A stretch of 64,000 nt of DNA from Phyllostachys edulis (GCA_036346405.1 CM070548.1:69287739-69351738), one strand, 5' to 3'; shown: positions 12,177 through 22,228, counted from the stretch's first letter. The notes: generated by a model from the letters alone, not told the origin. Program-made: numbers and translations.

Positions 12177-13564
12177 CTAGCAACCACGTTCCTCTAGTTG
12201 ACCCAAACTGATTATGTTACTGGTCAAATCAGGAATGTAGTATACATCCATTAAAACTTTGTGTTCGCAAGTGCGCCCCTCAATTAATATTGTGCCACAG
12301 CTGCCAATGGTCACCAGAGAGCCATCACCGAAATGCACAGAGCCACTGACCGATGTATCAAGATCTGTGAACTGACTTCTACAACTGGTCATGTGATTGT
12401 TGGCGCCCGTATTAAGGTACCAGTAATTGTTGGCTTCCTTCTCATATACTCCAAGATGAATTTGAACATCTTTTTCAACCAGCTTGACTGCTTTGGTGGT
12501 TTCTGTCTTGGTTTCCATCAGCTCGCATGTTTCAAGTATTAGCAACACTGGAGCATCATCCTCCTTGTCTGTTTTGTATCCCTTGTCCTTCTTCAGCTTC
12601 TGACACTCTGATGCAAAATGACCGTAGACTCCGCAATTGTAACATTTAATTTTTCTTTTTGTCAAATTTGGGTTTGGTTTGAGTGCTGCGCTCTGCCTCT
12701 GCTTGACCAGCTCCTCGCCAGCTTCCCTTGTTGCGTCCATGGTCATTGCAATGCCAATTTCCCTTCTTAGCAGCACTGTTGAAAGTCTCCCCAGATTTCT
12801 TGCTCTGAGTTGATAATGCCTCCCATTGAGAACGAGATAGCATCAAATGTTCACCACCAAAGCTACTACGTACTCTTTCATCATACGCTTTATACCGGCC
12901 AACCAAGTCTTCAACAGAAAGTGTGTTTAAATCAACGCATTGCTCGATCGAGATTACCAGTTGCATGTACCGTGCAGGAGCTGCTCGGAGAAAATGTCGG
13001 ATGACATCGATTTCTTCCAATGTCTTCTCTCTGAGTTCCCAGATACCACTGACCAAAGATGAAATTTGACCGGAGAACGCTTCTGTAAACTCGTCATCTG
13101 GCATCTTCAGTGCCTCAAAATCTCTTTTGAGAGTTTGCAACCTTGCCTCTCGAACACACTCGTGTCCCGGGTTTGCAGTCTCGATCATTTTCCACGCCAA
13201 CTTTGGCGAATCATTTCCAGCAAGTGTTGACATCAGACTCTCTGGGATAGCCTGATAGATCGTTGTTAAAGCCAGTCAATCCTTCTAGTACTCAGAGTCG
13301 CATTTCTTGAATGCATCGCCGTTCCATGGCATCCCAGACCTCCTATGCTTGCAGCACCACACGCATTTCATCACTCAGATGGTATAATTGTTCCTCATGA
13401 GTTGTGGATATGCAATCGGTACAAGGCCTCCTTTCTTCGTCTCCGATGCTTCTCCTACTCCTGACAAAGACCCTCCTCCATCCACGAACCTTCTCTGCTA
13501 ATCCCTTGTGAAGATGTCCTCTGCTACTCCTTGCGAAGAAACTTCTCTGGAGCTCTGATACCAA
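12177..13564 (-). pseudogene. gag: copia gag and protease
   Basis: Minus strand. A gag-type (UBN2) domain is recognisable at 13233-12800 (LQTLKRDFEALKMPDDE, VEDLVGRYKAYDERV). A CCHC zinc knuckle CYNCGVYGHFASEC is at about 12645-12604. The protease motif follows near 12430, written NTGANNHM instead of the usual D-S/T-G-A-S-N-H: the catalytic Asp is replaced by Asn, which fits a single G-to-A change. The frame is interrupted between about 13233 and 13343 and at about 12776-12646. Gag-pol would be cleaved by this protease; the Asp loss alone should inactivate it. Confidence 0.75.
13552..13563 (-). other. primer-binding site (initiator tRNA-Met)
   Basis: The minus strand reads TGGTATCAGAGC two bases inside the LTR end (13566), the standard plant copia primer site complementary to the 3' end of initiator methionine tRNA. 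It fixes the element's orientation and the LTR boundary. Confidence 0.85.
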
Positions 13565-13565
13565 A

Positions 13566-13899
13566 TGTCAGAAACTCAGAGATTCTGAAAGTTCAGAAAT
13601 TCAAAGATTCTGAAAGTTCAGACCTAGATCAGAAAACACAATGCTTGAAGGAAAAGGTTTAGAACCGATATGTGTATTTTGTGCTACAACAATTGCAGCT
13701 TTTCTGTTTCTTTTCTCTGTTATTTCTAGTCATCGGAAGATTACAATTTGACTCATTGTCAGAAACTCTATAGGATTCTGAAACCTGCTACTACTGAAAA
13801 TAGAGAGTGACTCTGATTCTAACTCGAGATAGACTCTAGATCAACAAGCTATACTGGCTGAAGTATATCAAGTAGAACTAACATCAGTATTGCCTAACA
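13566..13899 (-). mobile_element. copia 5' LTR (334 bp)
   Basis: The minus strand starts TGTTAGGCAATACTG at 13899 and ends TTTCTGACA at 13566, next to the primer site. The end of the LTR carries two tandem 25-bp units (13568-13592 and 13593-13617, TCAGAAA-TCA-AGATTC pattern). The flank on the high side is AATTA; the matching copy on the other side is lost. Confidence 0.75.
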
Positions 13900-14136
13900 A
13901 ATTAGCAATCCAATATAACTCTAAAAACAGAAAATACTATATTACTAACTTAACTCAACACCCAACACAGCCGGTGACGGCTGCGGCGGCAGATCAGCTA
14001 GCTACGACGACCACTGGGAATATGTCCATGATCCTCCATACAGTCCCTACCCACCACCGATCAACTACCCGTCGCACTGCCAGTATGGCTGCTGCGCCCG
14101 TGGGCACTACGGCGAGTGCCTCTGGTGCTGCCCCTC

Positions 14137-15086
14137 TAAGGGTAGAAAAAAAAGCTCAAAACTTACGAGCCAGCTCGGCTCGTTAAGGACTCGGCTCAGC
14201 TCGAACTCGGTCCCTTAACAAGCCGAGTCGAGCTGACATTTTAGCTCGTTTTCTGAACGAGCCAAGTTCGAGCTGCCTCGTGAATTGCTCGTTTACTCGT
14301 TTACAAAACCAGCCCAAAAGAGAAGCCTACCAAGCCACCAGCCCACCAGCCCAGCCCAAGTACGCTAGACTCCACCTGGTCCCTCGGCCACACCTCGAGC
14401 AGTCGAGTTTAACCATACCACTTGCATCGCGGGCTCGCCCAATCCTTCCCAATCCCCTGCCCATCTCGCTCGCCGAAACCCTAATCCCCACCGCCATGGG
14501 AGCCCCCATCCTCTTCCTCCCCCCGTCGATGGTGGTGACCCACACGCGCACCATCGGCATCATCCACCCACCGCCCGATATCCACGTGATTATTGAGAAG
14601 ACGGCCACCTTCATCACCAAGAACAGGCCTGAGTTCGAGTGCCGCATCATCTCCCACAACTAGGGCAACGCCAAGTTCAACTTCCTCCAACCCTCCAACC
14701 CCTACCACGCCTACTACCAGCACCGCATCTCTGAGCTCGTCGCCCAACCACCCACCCCCGACATGTCCGTTGCCCCCAAGTCTGACGACTCTGGGCCGCC
14801 ACCCCCGCTATCTGCCGGATGATGCTACTGTGTTACTTGTGCATTCATTCATTCATTTGATGCGATTAAGGATGCATATGTTTGGAAGAAATCTTGTACT
14901 GTGTAGAATGGCAATTGCAATGAAAACAGTGACTTTTGGTTGTGAATTCAATAACAAGCCTAACGAGTCGAGTCGAGCTTTTGAACGAGCCGAGCCGAGC
15001 TTGCTATTCTGCTCGTTAGCTTAACGTGCCGAGCTCGTTTTCTTAACGAGCTTTACCAAACTGAGCCAACTCATTATCCACCCCTA
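14137..15086 (+). mobile_element. non-autonomous hAT with captured gene fragment
   Basis: The termini read TAAGGGTAGA...ATCCACCCCTA, followed inward by long arrays of GCTCG/CGAGC words (14150-14300 and 14950-15075) that match the ends of the hAT at 55975-60706. Flanks TGCCCCTC (14129-14136) and TGCCACTA (15087-15094) agree at 6 of 8 positions, as an aged 8-bp hAT target duplication would. The 950-bp interior has no transposase. Instead it holds a piece of the splicing factor gene SF3A1, so this is a Pack-type element presumably moved by the 55975-60706 family. Confidence 0.8.
14496..14821 (+). pseudogene. captured SF3A1 (splicing factor 3A subunit 1) fragment
   Basis: The ATG at 14496 follows a host-like leader (CGAAACCCTAATCC). 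The frame reads MGAPILFLPP, then THTRTIGIIHPPPDI, EKTATFITKNRPEFE and, after a TAG at 14661 where Gln is expected, GNAKFNFLQPSNPYHAYYQ. This is the first SURP (SWAP) module of SF3A1/PRP21, a U2 snRNP protein that binds the branch-site complex. Between the start and the SURP module the acidic linker seen in full genes is shortened. The fragment ends at a TGA near 14820. Capture of leader plus first coding exon, with a nonsense change, means no functional product. Confidence 0.8.
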
Positions 15087-15162
15087 TGCCACTACCAGCT
15101 GACCCGTACTACAGCTCGCACCCGTAGGCGGAGCTCTGTACATGATACGGTGCTACCATACC

Positions 15163-16714
15163 CATGGGCGGCGGCAGGGGGTGCCCCTGGTGCATGGGCA
15201 CCCCCAAAAAAATCTGTAAATTTTTGTTACCTAGGTATGAGATATCATTAGTATGTCAATAACATATTAGTATGGACTAATACTCTATAATGCACAAATA
15301 GCAAATAGCAACTAGGCATCCAGGACAACTGGCCAAACCCTGAAGGCTAAAGCCCAATAGCCATCATGTGATCTTTCAGCCCAGACTGCCCAGTGGCCCA
15401 CCAATTACGCCCTCAACTCTCTATCTCAAATTCTCAAGTGACCTAGTCTCTAATCTTAATTCTTTCAACTCTCAGCCTGAGATAGTGTCGAGAAGGATAC
15501 TGCATTTTGCTTTGTCTATTATTTGTTCAAGCAGAAATTTGTGGGAGGCGATAGTTTTGCTAAAGGAGGATTTAGAAATTAGAATAGGTATGACTTAGTT
15601 GACAAGCATGTGGGTAGTATAAGAAGTGTCCATAATCAAGCCCAAGAGAAATACAACTTCTTTGTTAAACCTAGAACATTTATTGCTCAAACTCTTAGGA
15701 AGCAAACCGAAGAGGACAAACAACTTTACATTTCTAGGTTGACTTATTCAATTAGATGCTTGAGATTTATTTTGCGTCAAGGACTAGCATGTCGTGGACA
15801 TGATAAAAGTGCAAATTCTAGCAATAAGGGGAATTTTCTTGAACTTTTGGAATGACTTGCAAACAACAATGAGAAGGTTGCTAAGGTTGTCTTAAGCAAT
15901 GCCCTTGTGAATTGTAAGATGATTGCCCATGAGATACAAACGGTCATAATTAATTGTTGTGCCATCCAAACTACCAAGCACATTATTGAAAAAATTGGTG
16001 ATGATCACTATTCAATTCTAGCTGATGAGTGTAGTGATGTATCTCACAAAGAACAACTTGCTCTTTACTTACGTTATGTTGATAAAGAAAGACAGGTATG
16101 TGAGCGGTTCCTTGGAGTAATTCATGTGGCCAACTTTTATCCAATGGTTTTTCAAGCACAGATTTAATGAGACTTTCTTTCCAACTTGATAACTTCATTG
16201 ATGATATACGAAGCGATGATAGATTTATCTCGATGAGCTTTCTACTAGTACTAAGCTTGTTGAAACAAATAAGCATGACATTTACAAGTTGGTGTACTTA
16301 CTTATCAAATTGGTATTGCTTCTATCGGTGGCAACGGCGAGTGTTGAAAGAGTATTTTCGGCGATGAATCTTGTGAAGAACAAGTTGAGAAATAGTATGG
16401 ACGATCAAGTATTGAATAATTGTTTAGTCACCTTTATAGAGCGAAATATCTTCTCAAAAGTTAGTGATGATGATGTAATCAAGTGTTTCCAAGGAATGAG
16501 ATCGCGTCGTTTGGTATTGTGATTTTCATTAGATATTTAGGACTATTTTATTCATGTAAGATTTTATTTAAACTATTTGTACTGCACTATTAACTAATTT
16601 CGAACTCTTTTGTGTAATTGTGTTGGACTTATGAAATTATTTATGTGTCGTATAAGATTTTTTTTCATACTTAAAGTGTACACCTTCATTGCCAAATTCC
16701 TGACTTCGCCAATG
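15163..16714 (+). mobile_element. hAT element (ZMYM/DUF4371 type), internally deleted
   Basis: The left end CATGGGCGGCGGCAGGGGG and right end CCTGACTTCGCCAATG form imperfect terminal inverted repeats, followed by GGGCACCCCC / GTACACC near the ends, as in Tip100-like hATs. Flanks ACCATACC (15155-15162) and ACGATACC (16715-16722) match at 7 of 8 bases, an 8-bp target duplication. It encodes parts of a transposase (15605-16520) lacking the middle. Confidence 0.75.
15605..16522 (+). pseudogene. hAT transposase (TTF/DUF4371 type), broken
   Basis: The N-terminal part (15605-15855) includes SIRSVHNQAQEKYNFFVKP and LRFILRQGLACRGHD, typical of the TTF-type zinc finger/DUF4371 region of ZMYM1-like plant hAT proteins. 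A stop (TGA at 15853) interrupts, then HYSILADECSDVSHKEQLA (about 16007-16063) gives the catalytic-core start with its conserved Asp-Glu. Most of the core is deleted after 16165. The C-terminal dimerisation block resumes near 16320 with TASVERVFSAMNLVKNKLR and ends at 16522. No functional transposase is possible from this copy. Confidence 0.75.
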
Positions 16715-16805
16715 ACGATACCTACCTAATCAGTAAAAGTTTGGTTTCGTCGATAAAAAGAATGCGCATGTGATCTTGGAGAACGCAAATAGCCCTGTGT
16801 TCTTG

Positions 16806-16972
16806 CAATTTTTTTAAAAAAAATCTATTTTTTATTCGGAAATACAGAAATAATACCGCTTAATTTTTTTACAAAAATAATCCCGTGTCGCCGTACGGTT
16901 GGGTGAGTCGTGCAAGTCGCCCAACCACAGTGCGACCAATCTTCAAGTCGCCCAATGAAACAGCGATTTAAA
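16806..16972 (+). repeat. left terminal inverted repeat (MULE copy 1)
   Basis: It is AT-rich for about 80 bases, then carries CGTGTCGCCGTACGGTTGGG and CAAGTCGCCCAACC. By eye it matches the reverse complement of 22056-22216 with only scattered differences. The near-identity suggests recent mobility or gene conversion. Confidence 0.85.
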
Positions 16973-17082
16973 GGTTGGCGTCGTCACTTTATGGCATGGC
17001 GACTTGGAGAAGTCGCCATCTGATCGGCGAATAGGTCATGACTCAACCCAAATCGCCCAACCGTATGGCGACTTAGAATGAC

Positions 17083-17089
17083 TATAAAA
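17083..17089 (+). promoter_or_regulatory. TATA box of the PMD gene
   Basis: TATAAAA lies just inside the palindrome-rich subterminal region, about 140 bases before the first candidate ATG (17227). A purine-rich leader (17140-17215) follows. The transcription start is expected about 30 bases downstream. Confidence 0.5.
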
Positions 17090-17226
17090 CCAGCAGCGGC
17101 GAACGTTGCCATTCCACGGCGAATCGGCGAAATCCGAATCGAGAGGAAAGAAAAAGAGAAGAAGGAGAGGGAAAAAAGAGGAGGGGAAGAAGAAGAGGAG
17201 GAAAAAGTGGTTCTTCGTTTCGCATC

Positions 17227-19770
17227 GATGACTAGAACGGTGAGTTTGTATTATTATTTTGTACAAGTTTATTTTTGAAACCATGGTAGGTTAGCAAGCA
17301 ACTTCATGTGTAGTGACATATTGTTAGCAAATATTTAGAGATGGCATGATTAATTAGTAACCATGGTACGTTAGCGAGCAACATCGTGTGTAGTGACATA
17401 TTGTTAGCAAATGTTTAGAGATAGCATGATTAATACAATTAGTTTAAAAGTTCGTATGAAGGAAAAATGAGTTAGTGAAAATACATTTAGTTTGTAGAAT
17501 GTTAAATACATGTATTTTTTTTGTACAATAAAGAATTGAAAACATTTACTTCATAGTTTTGGTTGGATTAAGGAATCACAAATACATGGTTCCAAACTCG
17601 TAGGATTATCAAACATGTAAAATTTTGTTTTTTTTCCTGAAAGCTTCACCCATTATAAATATGCATAGTAACGATGATGTATCAAATATTTTGCAATCCA
17701 TAGCAGTCGGTACAGGCGTTAACGTAATATAGCCTTTCGTAGGAAAAATTATGTCTTTACCACATGGGTTTCATGAAATTGTATATGTATTACCATTGTG
17801 TTGGAGCAAAGTGTTTAGGCGCCACTAAGAACATATCAAATATGATTTATTTCCCATTGGAATATAATTTAAATGCTTAAGTAATATGAATGCTTTTAAT
17901 TTCTTAATTTGCAGGTATGACTCAAGACCCTGGTGGTTCGGATTGGCATTTCGGTCTGCTGGACATGTTGGTCGACGTGCAGCACCACGTGAGCCGTTGT
18001 GTGCCACATCCGGTTGGCGGGGACGACGCAGCTGAGTTGGGGGTGGTTCGTACGCGGACACCCGACGGGCTTAGGCTGGACCCATCTTTGGGTAGAGAGG
18101 TTTGTCCTAATTTGTGCTACTTTTTTGTATCGTATGCGCACTATATACTTACTTCTTCGTGCTTTGTAGGCTGAGCCGTTCTGGCCTTCTACCTCTCGTG
18201 CGGATGGTAGAGGCCACCGAAAGGACGGTGATGCAGTCGGCGATGATGGGGAGGTCGAGCCGGTCCGGGCGGTCCACGGCGATTCCGTTCGACCGTCGCT
18301 CTTGGCCCTTACTGGTGGACCGTTGGCGGACCGAGGCGCACACCTCCCACCTCCTTTTACGGGAGATGGCCCCTACTCTGCGGGATGTCGCGATCTTTGC
18401 TCGGCTTGCCTAGCGAGCCCTGCATTCCCGCCGGACATGGTGTCGGTAACCTGCATACTGTTAGGCGGGTTTGAGGTTCTTGGGGCGGAGGCAGCGCCTC
18501 CATCGCCGACTTCTCGGGCGGCAATGGCATGGCCCGCCCCTGCGGTGGCTTTCGCAGTTCTGGGTATGTATACTACCTATTTTCCATGTTTAGCGATTCA
18601 TTGAGGCCTGACCATATGACGGGCTTACTAATTATTTGTTTTTGCGTAGGTCGAGCGGATGGTCCCACAGCCGACCGTCGACCAGGTGTCGCGGCACCTC
18701 GGCGTACCTATTATGGCTCTTGGTGAGTCTTGTTTACCGGCTGACCCACGATGACTCCGTCGATGCCGCCTCGTAAATGCGAGAGAACCATCGCCCGGCG
18801 GTGAGAGCTAGAGATCGATTGAGGATCGGCCGTGCTTGTCGCGATGTACCACGGCATGTGCGATGCATCTTTGTGGGGCGAAGGTCGCATCTATCCTCAC
18901 AGGCCCCCTCTGCTTGTAGGCTGTGGTGGTTCGGCGCTTCTCTCGGACGACCCATCTTTGTAGACTCGGTATGTCTGTAGCGGACATGTACCATGGGGGC
19001 CTTGATGGACCGGCCGTTGTAGGGTCCCTTTGGTGCGTGAAGCGGTACATACTTCCCTATATCTTTTCTTGATCGTATTCTGGTAATCCTTTGTAACCAC
19101 TTTATTACGGCTCGCGAGCCGAGTATGCACGTCGTCTTGAGTCACACATGCGTCTGAGCACTTTGTGGAAGCGACTAGACCGTCTCACCGCGACGGCGTC
19201 TTGGCTGGGAGCCGTACTCCGTCGAGAGCGGAGGCCGTGCTCCCGCAGGTTGTCTTCAACATGTCTTTGGCGCGGCCGGACGTCTTGGCGGATGCAAAGG
19301 CTCGTCTTCGACTTGTTAAATCGAGACTACGCGATGCCGGGTGATCGCCCGATTCGGCCTCCGCCGAGTTGTTCCAATTCCGTCGAGGCGAGGGTGCTGA
19401 CTCGACCCGCGTGAGTTACATACAACACATGTTCACATATGTTTTGATATTTACGTAACGGTGGCTTCTAATTGCGATTAATGCGTTTACTTAAGCATAG
19501 TAGGAGGGGTGGCACCAGGACGCAATGGCCGGGCAAGATGGAGCCGTGGGTGGCACAGTAGGCGAAAGCCCACGAGGAGTGCGTGCCATAGAACGGCCCA
19601 TACGACCCCAGTGCGTACGACGAGTACTTTCGCTGGTATGCCCCCACAGACACGCACCAGGCTGGTGCATGTCGTCGACCCTCCTCCCGCTCACGTGCCA
19701 GCACCGACCGACTCCTACCCTCTGCACTTAGCGCGAAACGTGCACCTCGCGACATCTTTAAGCAGTGATA
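17227..19770 (+). pseudogene. plant mobile domain (PMD) protein gene, copy 1
   Basis: A short first exon (MTRT, donor GGTGAGTTTG near 17239) is followed by an AT-rich intron to the acceptor TTGCAG at about 17914. The next exon ends near 18100. The domain exon (from about 18171) reads LLPLVRMVEA, then WPLLVDRWRTEAHTSH and LREMAPTLRDVAIF, the 'DRW--E-HTFH-P-GE-T-TLQDV' core of the plant mobile domain (aminotransferase-like PMD, PF10536) of MAIN/MAIL proteins and many transposons. A further exon starts near 18650 after GCGTAG. A C-terminal PYDPSAYDEYFRWYAP block (about 19588-19636) is also typical. Frameshifts near 18095 and 18400 show decay. Its role in the element is unknown. Confidence 0.65.
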
Positions 19771-20052
19771 AGACCACATGGGCTAGATTTGCACAGTGAT
19801 AATACCAAAGGAGATAAGACTCTGCAAAGAAAGACGTGACAACACTCTACCTCGCCAGCATTTCAGACCGATAAGACAACACTCTGCAAAGCAAGACATG
19901 ACTTCTCTCTGCAGAGTAAGACGTGACAACACTATGCCTCCTCAGCTTTTCAGATGGACATAACAACACTCCACCTCCTCAGCTTTTCAGAACTAAAAAA
20001 CAGGACTCTGCATGAAATTAACCACATCATGCCAACCATGGTGCTTATAAAA
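19740..20052 (+). promoter_or_regulatory. repeat-rich promoter of second gene, copy 1
   Basis: Between the PMD gene and the second gene, words such as AAGACGTGACAACACTCT, CTCAGCTTTTCAGA and ACTCTGCAAAG recur at irregular 30-60 bp intervals (19790-20010). The tract ends in CTTATAAAAGGGGG (TATA at 20046-20052), about 45 bases before the ATG at 20096. The same order (repeats, TATA, ATG) occurs at 61895-62464 in copy 3. Confidence 0.5.
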
Positions 20053-20095
20053 GGGGGTTGAACCAAACCCAACACTACACAATAGATACCCAGCT

Positions 20096-21158
20096 ATGGA
20101 CTCTTCGACAAACTTCTACGCAAGGATGTTGTAGAAGCAAAAGTGGCTTAAGCGAAGAGAAGCGGCTACAATACCGGATAAATCAATGAAAGATGCTCGG
20201 TACCACCACGTTTTTCGATCCGCGGTGTGTGTGTGTGTGGTGAACGGCATAGATCATTGATCCACACACCCAAACACCGCCGCCGGGCATACTACGTCAC
20301 GGACACCACCTCGTAAGCGTTTCTTTCCGCGCGCCGATTTTCTTCTCAACGTTGAATTCCTTAAATTTTTAACTTCATCCCCGTAATAGCGGCCGAGATG
20401 TCTGCCACTTCTTCGATGGATCGGCGGCCGGAGATGTGCGACAAGGCATTCATCGGCGAAGTACATCTTTGAACTACTCGGTGCGGGCGAGTACTTCGTC
20501 TGGTGGAAACCTTACGTCTGGGACCTGTTGAGGAGGCACCGAAGAAGCCCGATACTCGCCGGCGTAATCCATATCGGCGGCGTGAGTTATGAAGAATTTA
20601 CATCCTTATTACGTTTTCCATTATGCGGTGTACTTACATCATAGAATCGCGGGACATGGGCGACTTGATATACCGGCCGGCGTGGGCGGTCTCGCGACAA
20701 GGGCAAGAAAAAGGCTCATGCGGCTCGGCCGCGCCCGATGTATCGATCGCCGGCGTAATCCGTGTCGGCGACGTGAGTTATGAAGAATTTACATCATTCT
20801 TATGATTTTCACTATACGGTGCACTTACATCATGGAATCGTAGGACATGGACGACTTCAACATACTAGCCCGACATGGACAGTTCCGCGACAAGAGCATG
20901 GGAAAGGCTCATCTTGGTGAGCAACCACCACAAGCGTATCCGATCGCCCGGCGTGTCTGTATTCACGATGTGAGTTATGAAGAATTTACATCCTTCTTCG
21001 ATTCTCACTATCGGTGCACTTACATCATGGAATCGCGGGACATGAGCAACCCGACATACCGGCCCGGCGTGGGCGGTCCGCGACAAGGGAAGGGAAGGTG
21101 GCGAGAGTTCAACGCCAAGCTAGCAAGGAAGGGAAAATGGCCCCGGTCCACGCAGTAG
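20096..21158 (+). pseudogene. second MULE gene (unrecognised protein), copy 1
   Basis: The frame starts at ATG 20096 (MDSSTNFYARM) and meets a stop after 11 codons, so this copy is damaged. The start resembles the ATG at 62464 in copy 3 (MLDSLTNFYAKM). Downstream, FVWWKPYVWD (about 20494-20523) precedes a segment matching copy 3 around KPYV. The last part, ending at TAG 21156-21158, reads REFNAKLARKGKWPRSTQ, and the final ten residues are identical to those at 43660-43691 in copy 2. Conservation across copies says this was a real protein. I do not recognise its family; a zinc-finger (GRF-like) origin was considered but not supported. Confidence 0.55.
20570..21115 (+). repeat. tandem triplication within the second MULE gene
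   Basis: Three tandem units start their shared GTGAGTTATGAAGAATTTAC at 20582, 20773 and 20970 (periods 191 and 197). Each unit has that donor-like start, then CACTTACATCAT-GAATCG and GGGACATG-(G/A)(C/G), then a CGACAAGGG-like part. Comparison with copy 3 (62780-62890) suggests that each unit is an intron plus the following exon. Confidence 0.8.
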
Positions 21159-22055
21159 ATCAGATCATTACGTAATAGTCCCCCGTCCTACCCCCCATGT
21201 TTTTTACTATCCCCTAAAGGCGTGTATACTTATATGGTCCGGATGCTTGTGTCGCGGTGTACCGTAGTAGTAGCGAGGATGACTAAAGCAATTAGCCGAA
21301 CCATCATGACATGTGACTACGTGTAATGTGCTTCTGTCCGCGGACTTTAATGTACTTCTCGTTCTGTGTCTCTGCTAAGCAATCAAAGCAAGCCTATATT
21401 GCAAGTATGCCTCTTCTAGTGGAATCCCAGAAAGAACCATTCGCACCGCCACCAAATCCTCCATGTTTTATGGCATCTTCATAACCACAATGAGCGTTCT
21501 CAGCCTCTTCAATCATATTCTGTATAAGCTTCATAAAGTACTTCATCGACTACCTGCCTATATACGCGTATATGTTCAGACGACTTCATCGAGGAGAGAC
21601 TCCCTGACGCATTGTAATATCACTTACATTTCTACTTACCACTCATTATTATCTCAATCGTCCTCACAAAATTCTACAGAAATTTAGCGCACTACAATAA
21701 TACACGACGATCACAAAATGTTATTGTGAGTCTGACAAATTTCGTACCCTTCATATTCTACGAAATTAACAAACAGACCAACCAACGTTGTCACCACACT
21801 TTTATCTTTTAAAAAAATAACATCATATAATACGATTTGCTAAATACAATACCTAAAAAATGTAATATCTATTTTAACACAATTGTTCCAATTGAATTTG
21901 CATAATTCGGGTTTATTAGCTAAAATCGTCCCTTTGGTTGGGCGACTTGAACTAAGTCGTCCAACCATCTTGACTTTACTAAATTAAGCTCTACAAATGG
22001 GCGATTCCAACACATGTCGCACATCCGTTTGGCGACTAGGTTCAGTCACGCTCTA

Positions 22056-22216
22056 GTCGCCGTTCCATTGGGCGATTTGAAGATTGGTCGCACTGCGGTT
22101 GGGCGACCTGCACGACTCACCCAACCGTACGGCGACACGGGATTATTTCTGTAAAAAAAATTATGCGGTATTATTTTTGTATTTCCAAATAAAAAATAGA
22201 TTATTTAAAAAAATTC
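22056..22216 (-). repeat. right terminal inverted repeat (MULE copy 1)
   Basis: This is the inverted partner of 16806-16972. It ends ...AAAAAAATTC at 22216, directly followed by the duplicated target GTGTTCTTG. Confidence 0.85.
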
Positions 22217-22228
22217 GTGTTCTTGCAA

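Larger units (their letters stand above)
10058..13899 (-). mobile_element. Ty1-copia element, minus strand, 3' end missing
   Basis: On the minus strand: 5' LTR 13899-13566, primer-binding site 13563-13552, gag, protease, integrase, then reverse transcriptase running off at 10058 where the Sirevirus LTR starts. RNase H and the 3' LTR are absent. The LTR is short (334 bp, TGTTAG...TCTGACA), unlike the long Sirevirus LTR, so this is a separate lineage. The frame is broken in gag, before the integrase and between integrase and RT. Confidence 0.85.
13972..15154 (+). pseudogene. host-like exon, Pro/Tyr/Cys-rich, split by a hAT element
   Basis: After a pyrimidine/A-rich stretch ending CCCAACACAG (a credible 3' splice site at 13971) an open frame begins with GDGCGGRSASYDDHWEYVHD, followed by PPYSPYPPPINYP and a Cys-rich segment (CQYGCCARGHYGECLWCC). 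The hAT element at 14137-15086 interrupts it within that last motif. Joining the flanks at one duplicated target copy keeps the frame open past 15086. I do not recognise the protein with confidence; Pro/Tyr/Cys-rich tails of this type occur in heavy-metal-associated isoprenylated plant proteins, a guess. Sequence after the next two transposons (16723-16796, 22229-22350) looks like its 3' flank. Confidence 0.35.
16806..22216 (+). mobile_element. MULE-like element with plant mobile domain gene (copy 1)
   Basis: The ends are near-identical inverted repeats of about 165 bp (16806-16972 and 22056-22216), with outermost AATTTTTTTAAA. Flanks GTGTTCTTG at 16797-16805 and 22217-22225 are an exact 9-bp duplication (identity extends 3 more bases), as expected for Mutator-like elements. 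Inside are two plus-strand units: a PMD protein gene from a TATA box at 17083, and an unrecognised second gene from a TATA box at 20046 ending at 21158. No MuDR-type transposase was recognised. The ~5.4-kb element sits in the 3' flank of the host-like exon at 13972. Confidence 0.8.

Noticed and set aside
14327..14747. Minus-strand open frames opposite the SF3A1 fragment
   Set aside because: Shadow frames of GC-rich coding sequence; the plus strand has clear SURP-domain homology.
20395..20530. GRF-type or other zinc finger in the second MULE gene
   Set aside because: FVWWKPYVWD is suggestive, but no frame gives an ordered Cys/His set without several shifts.
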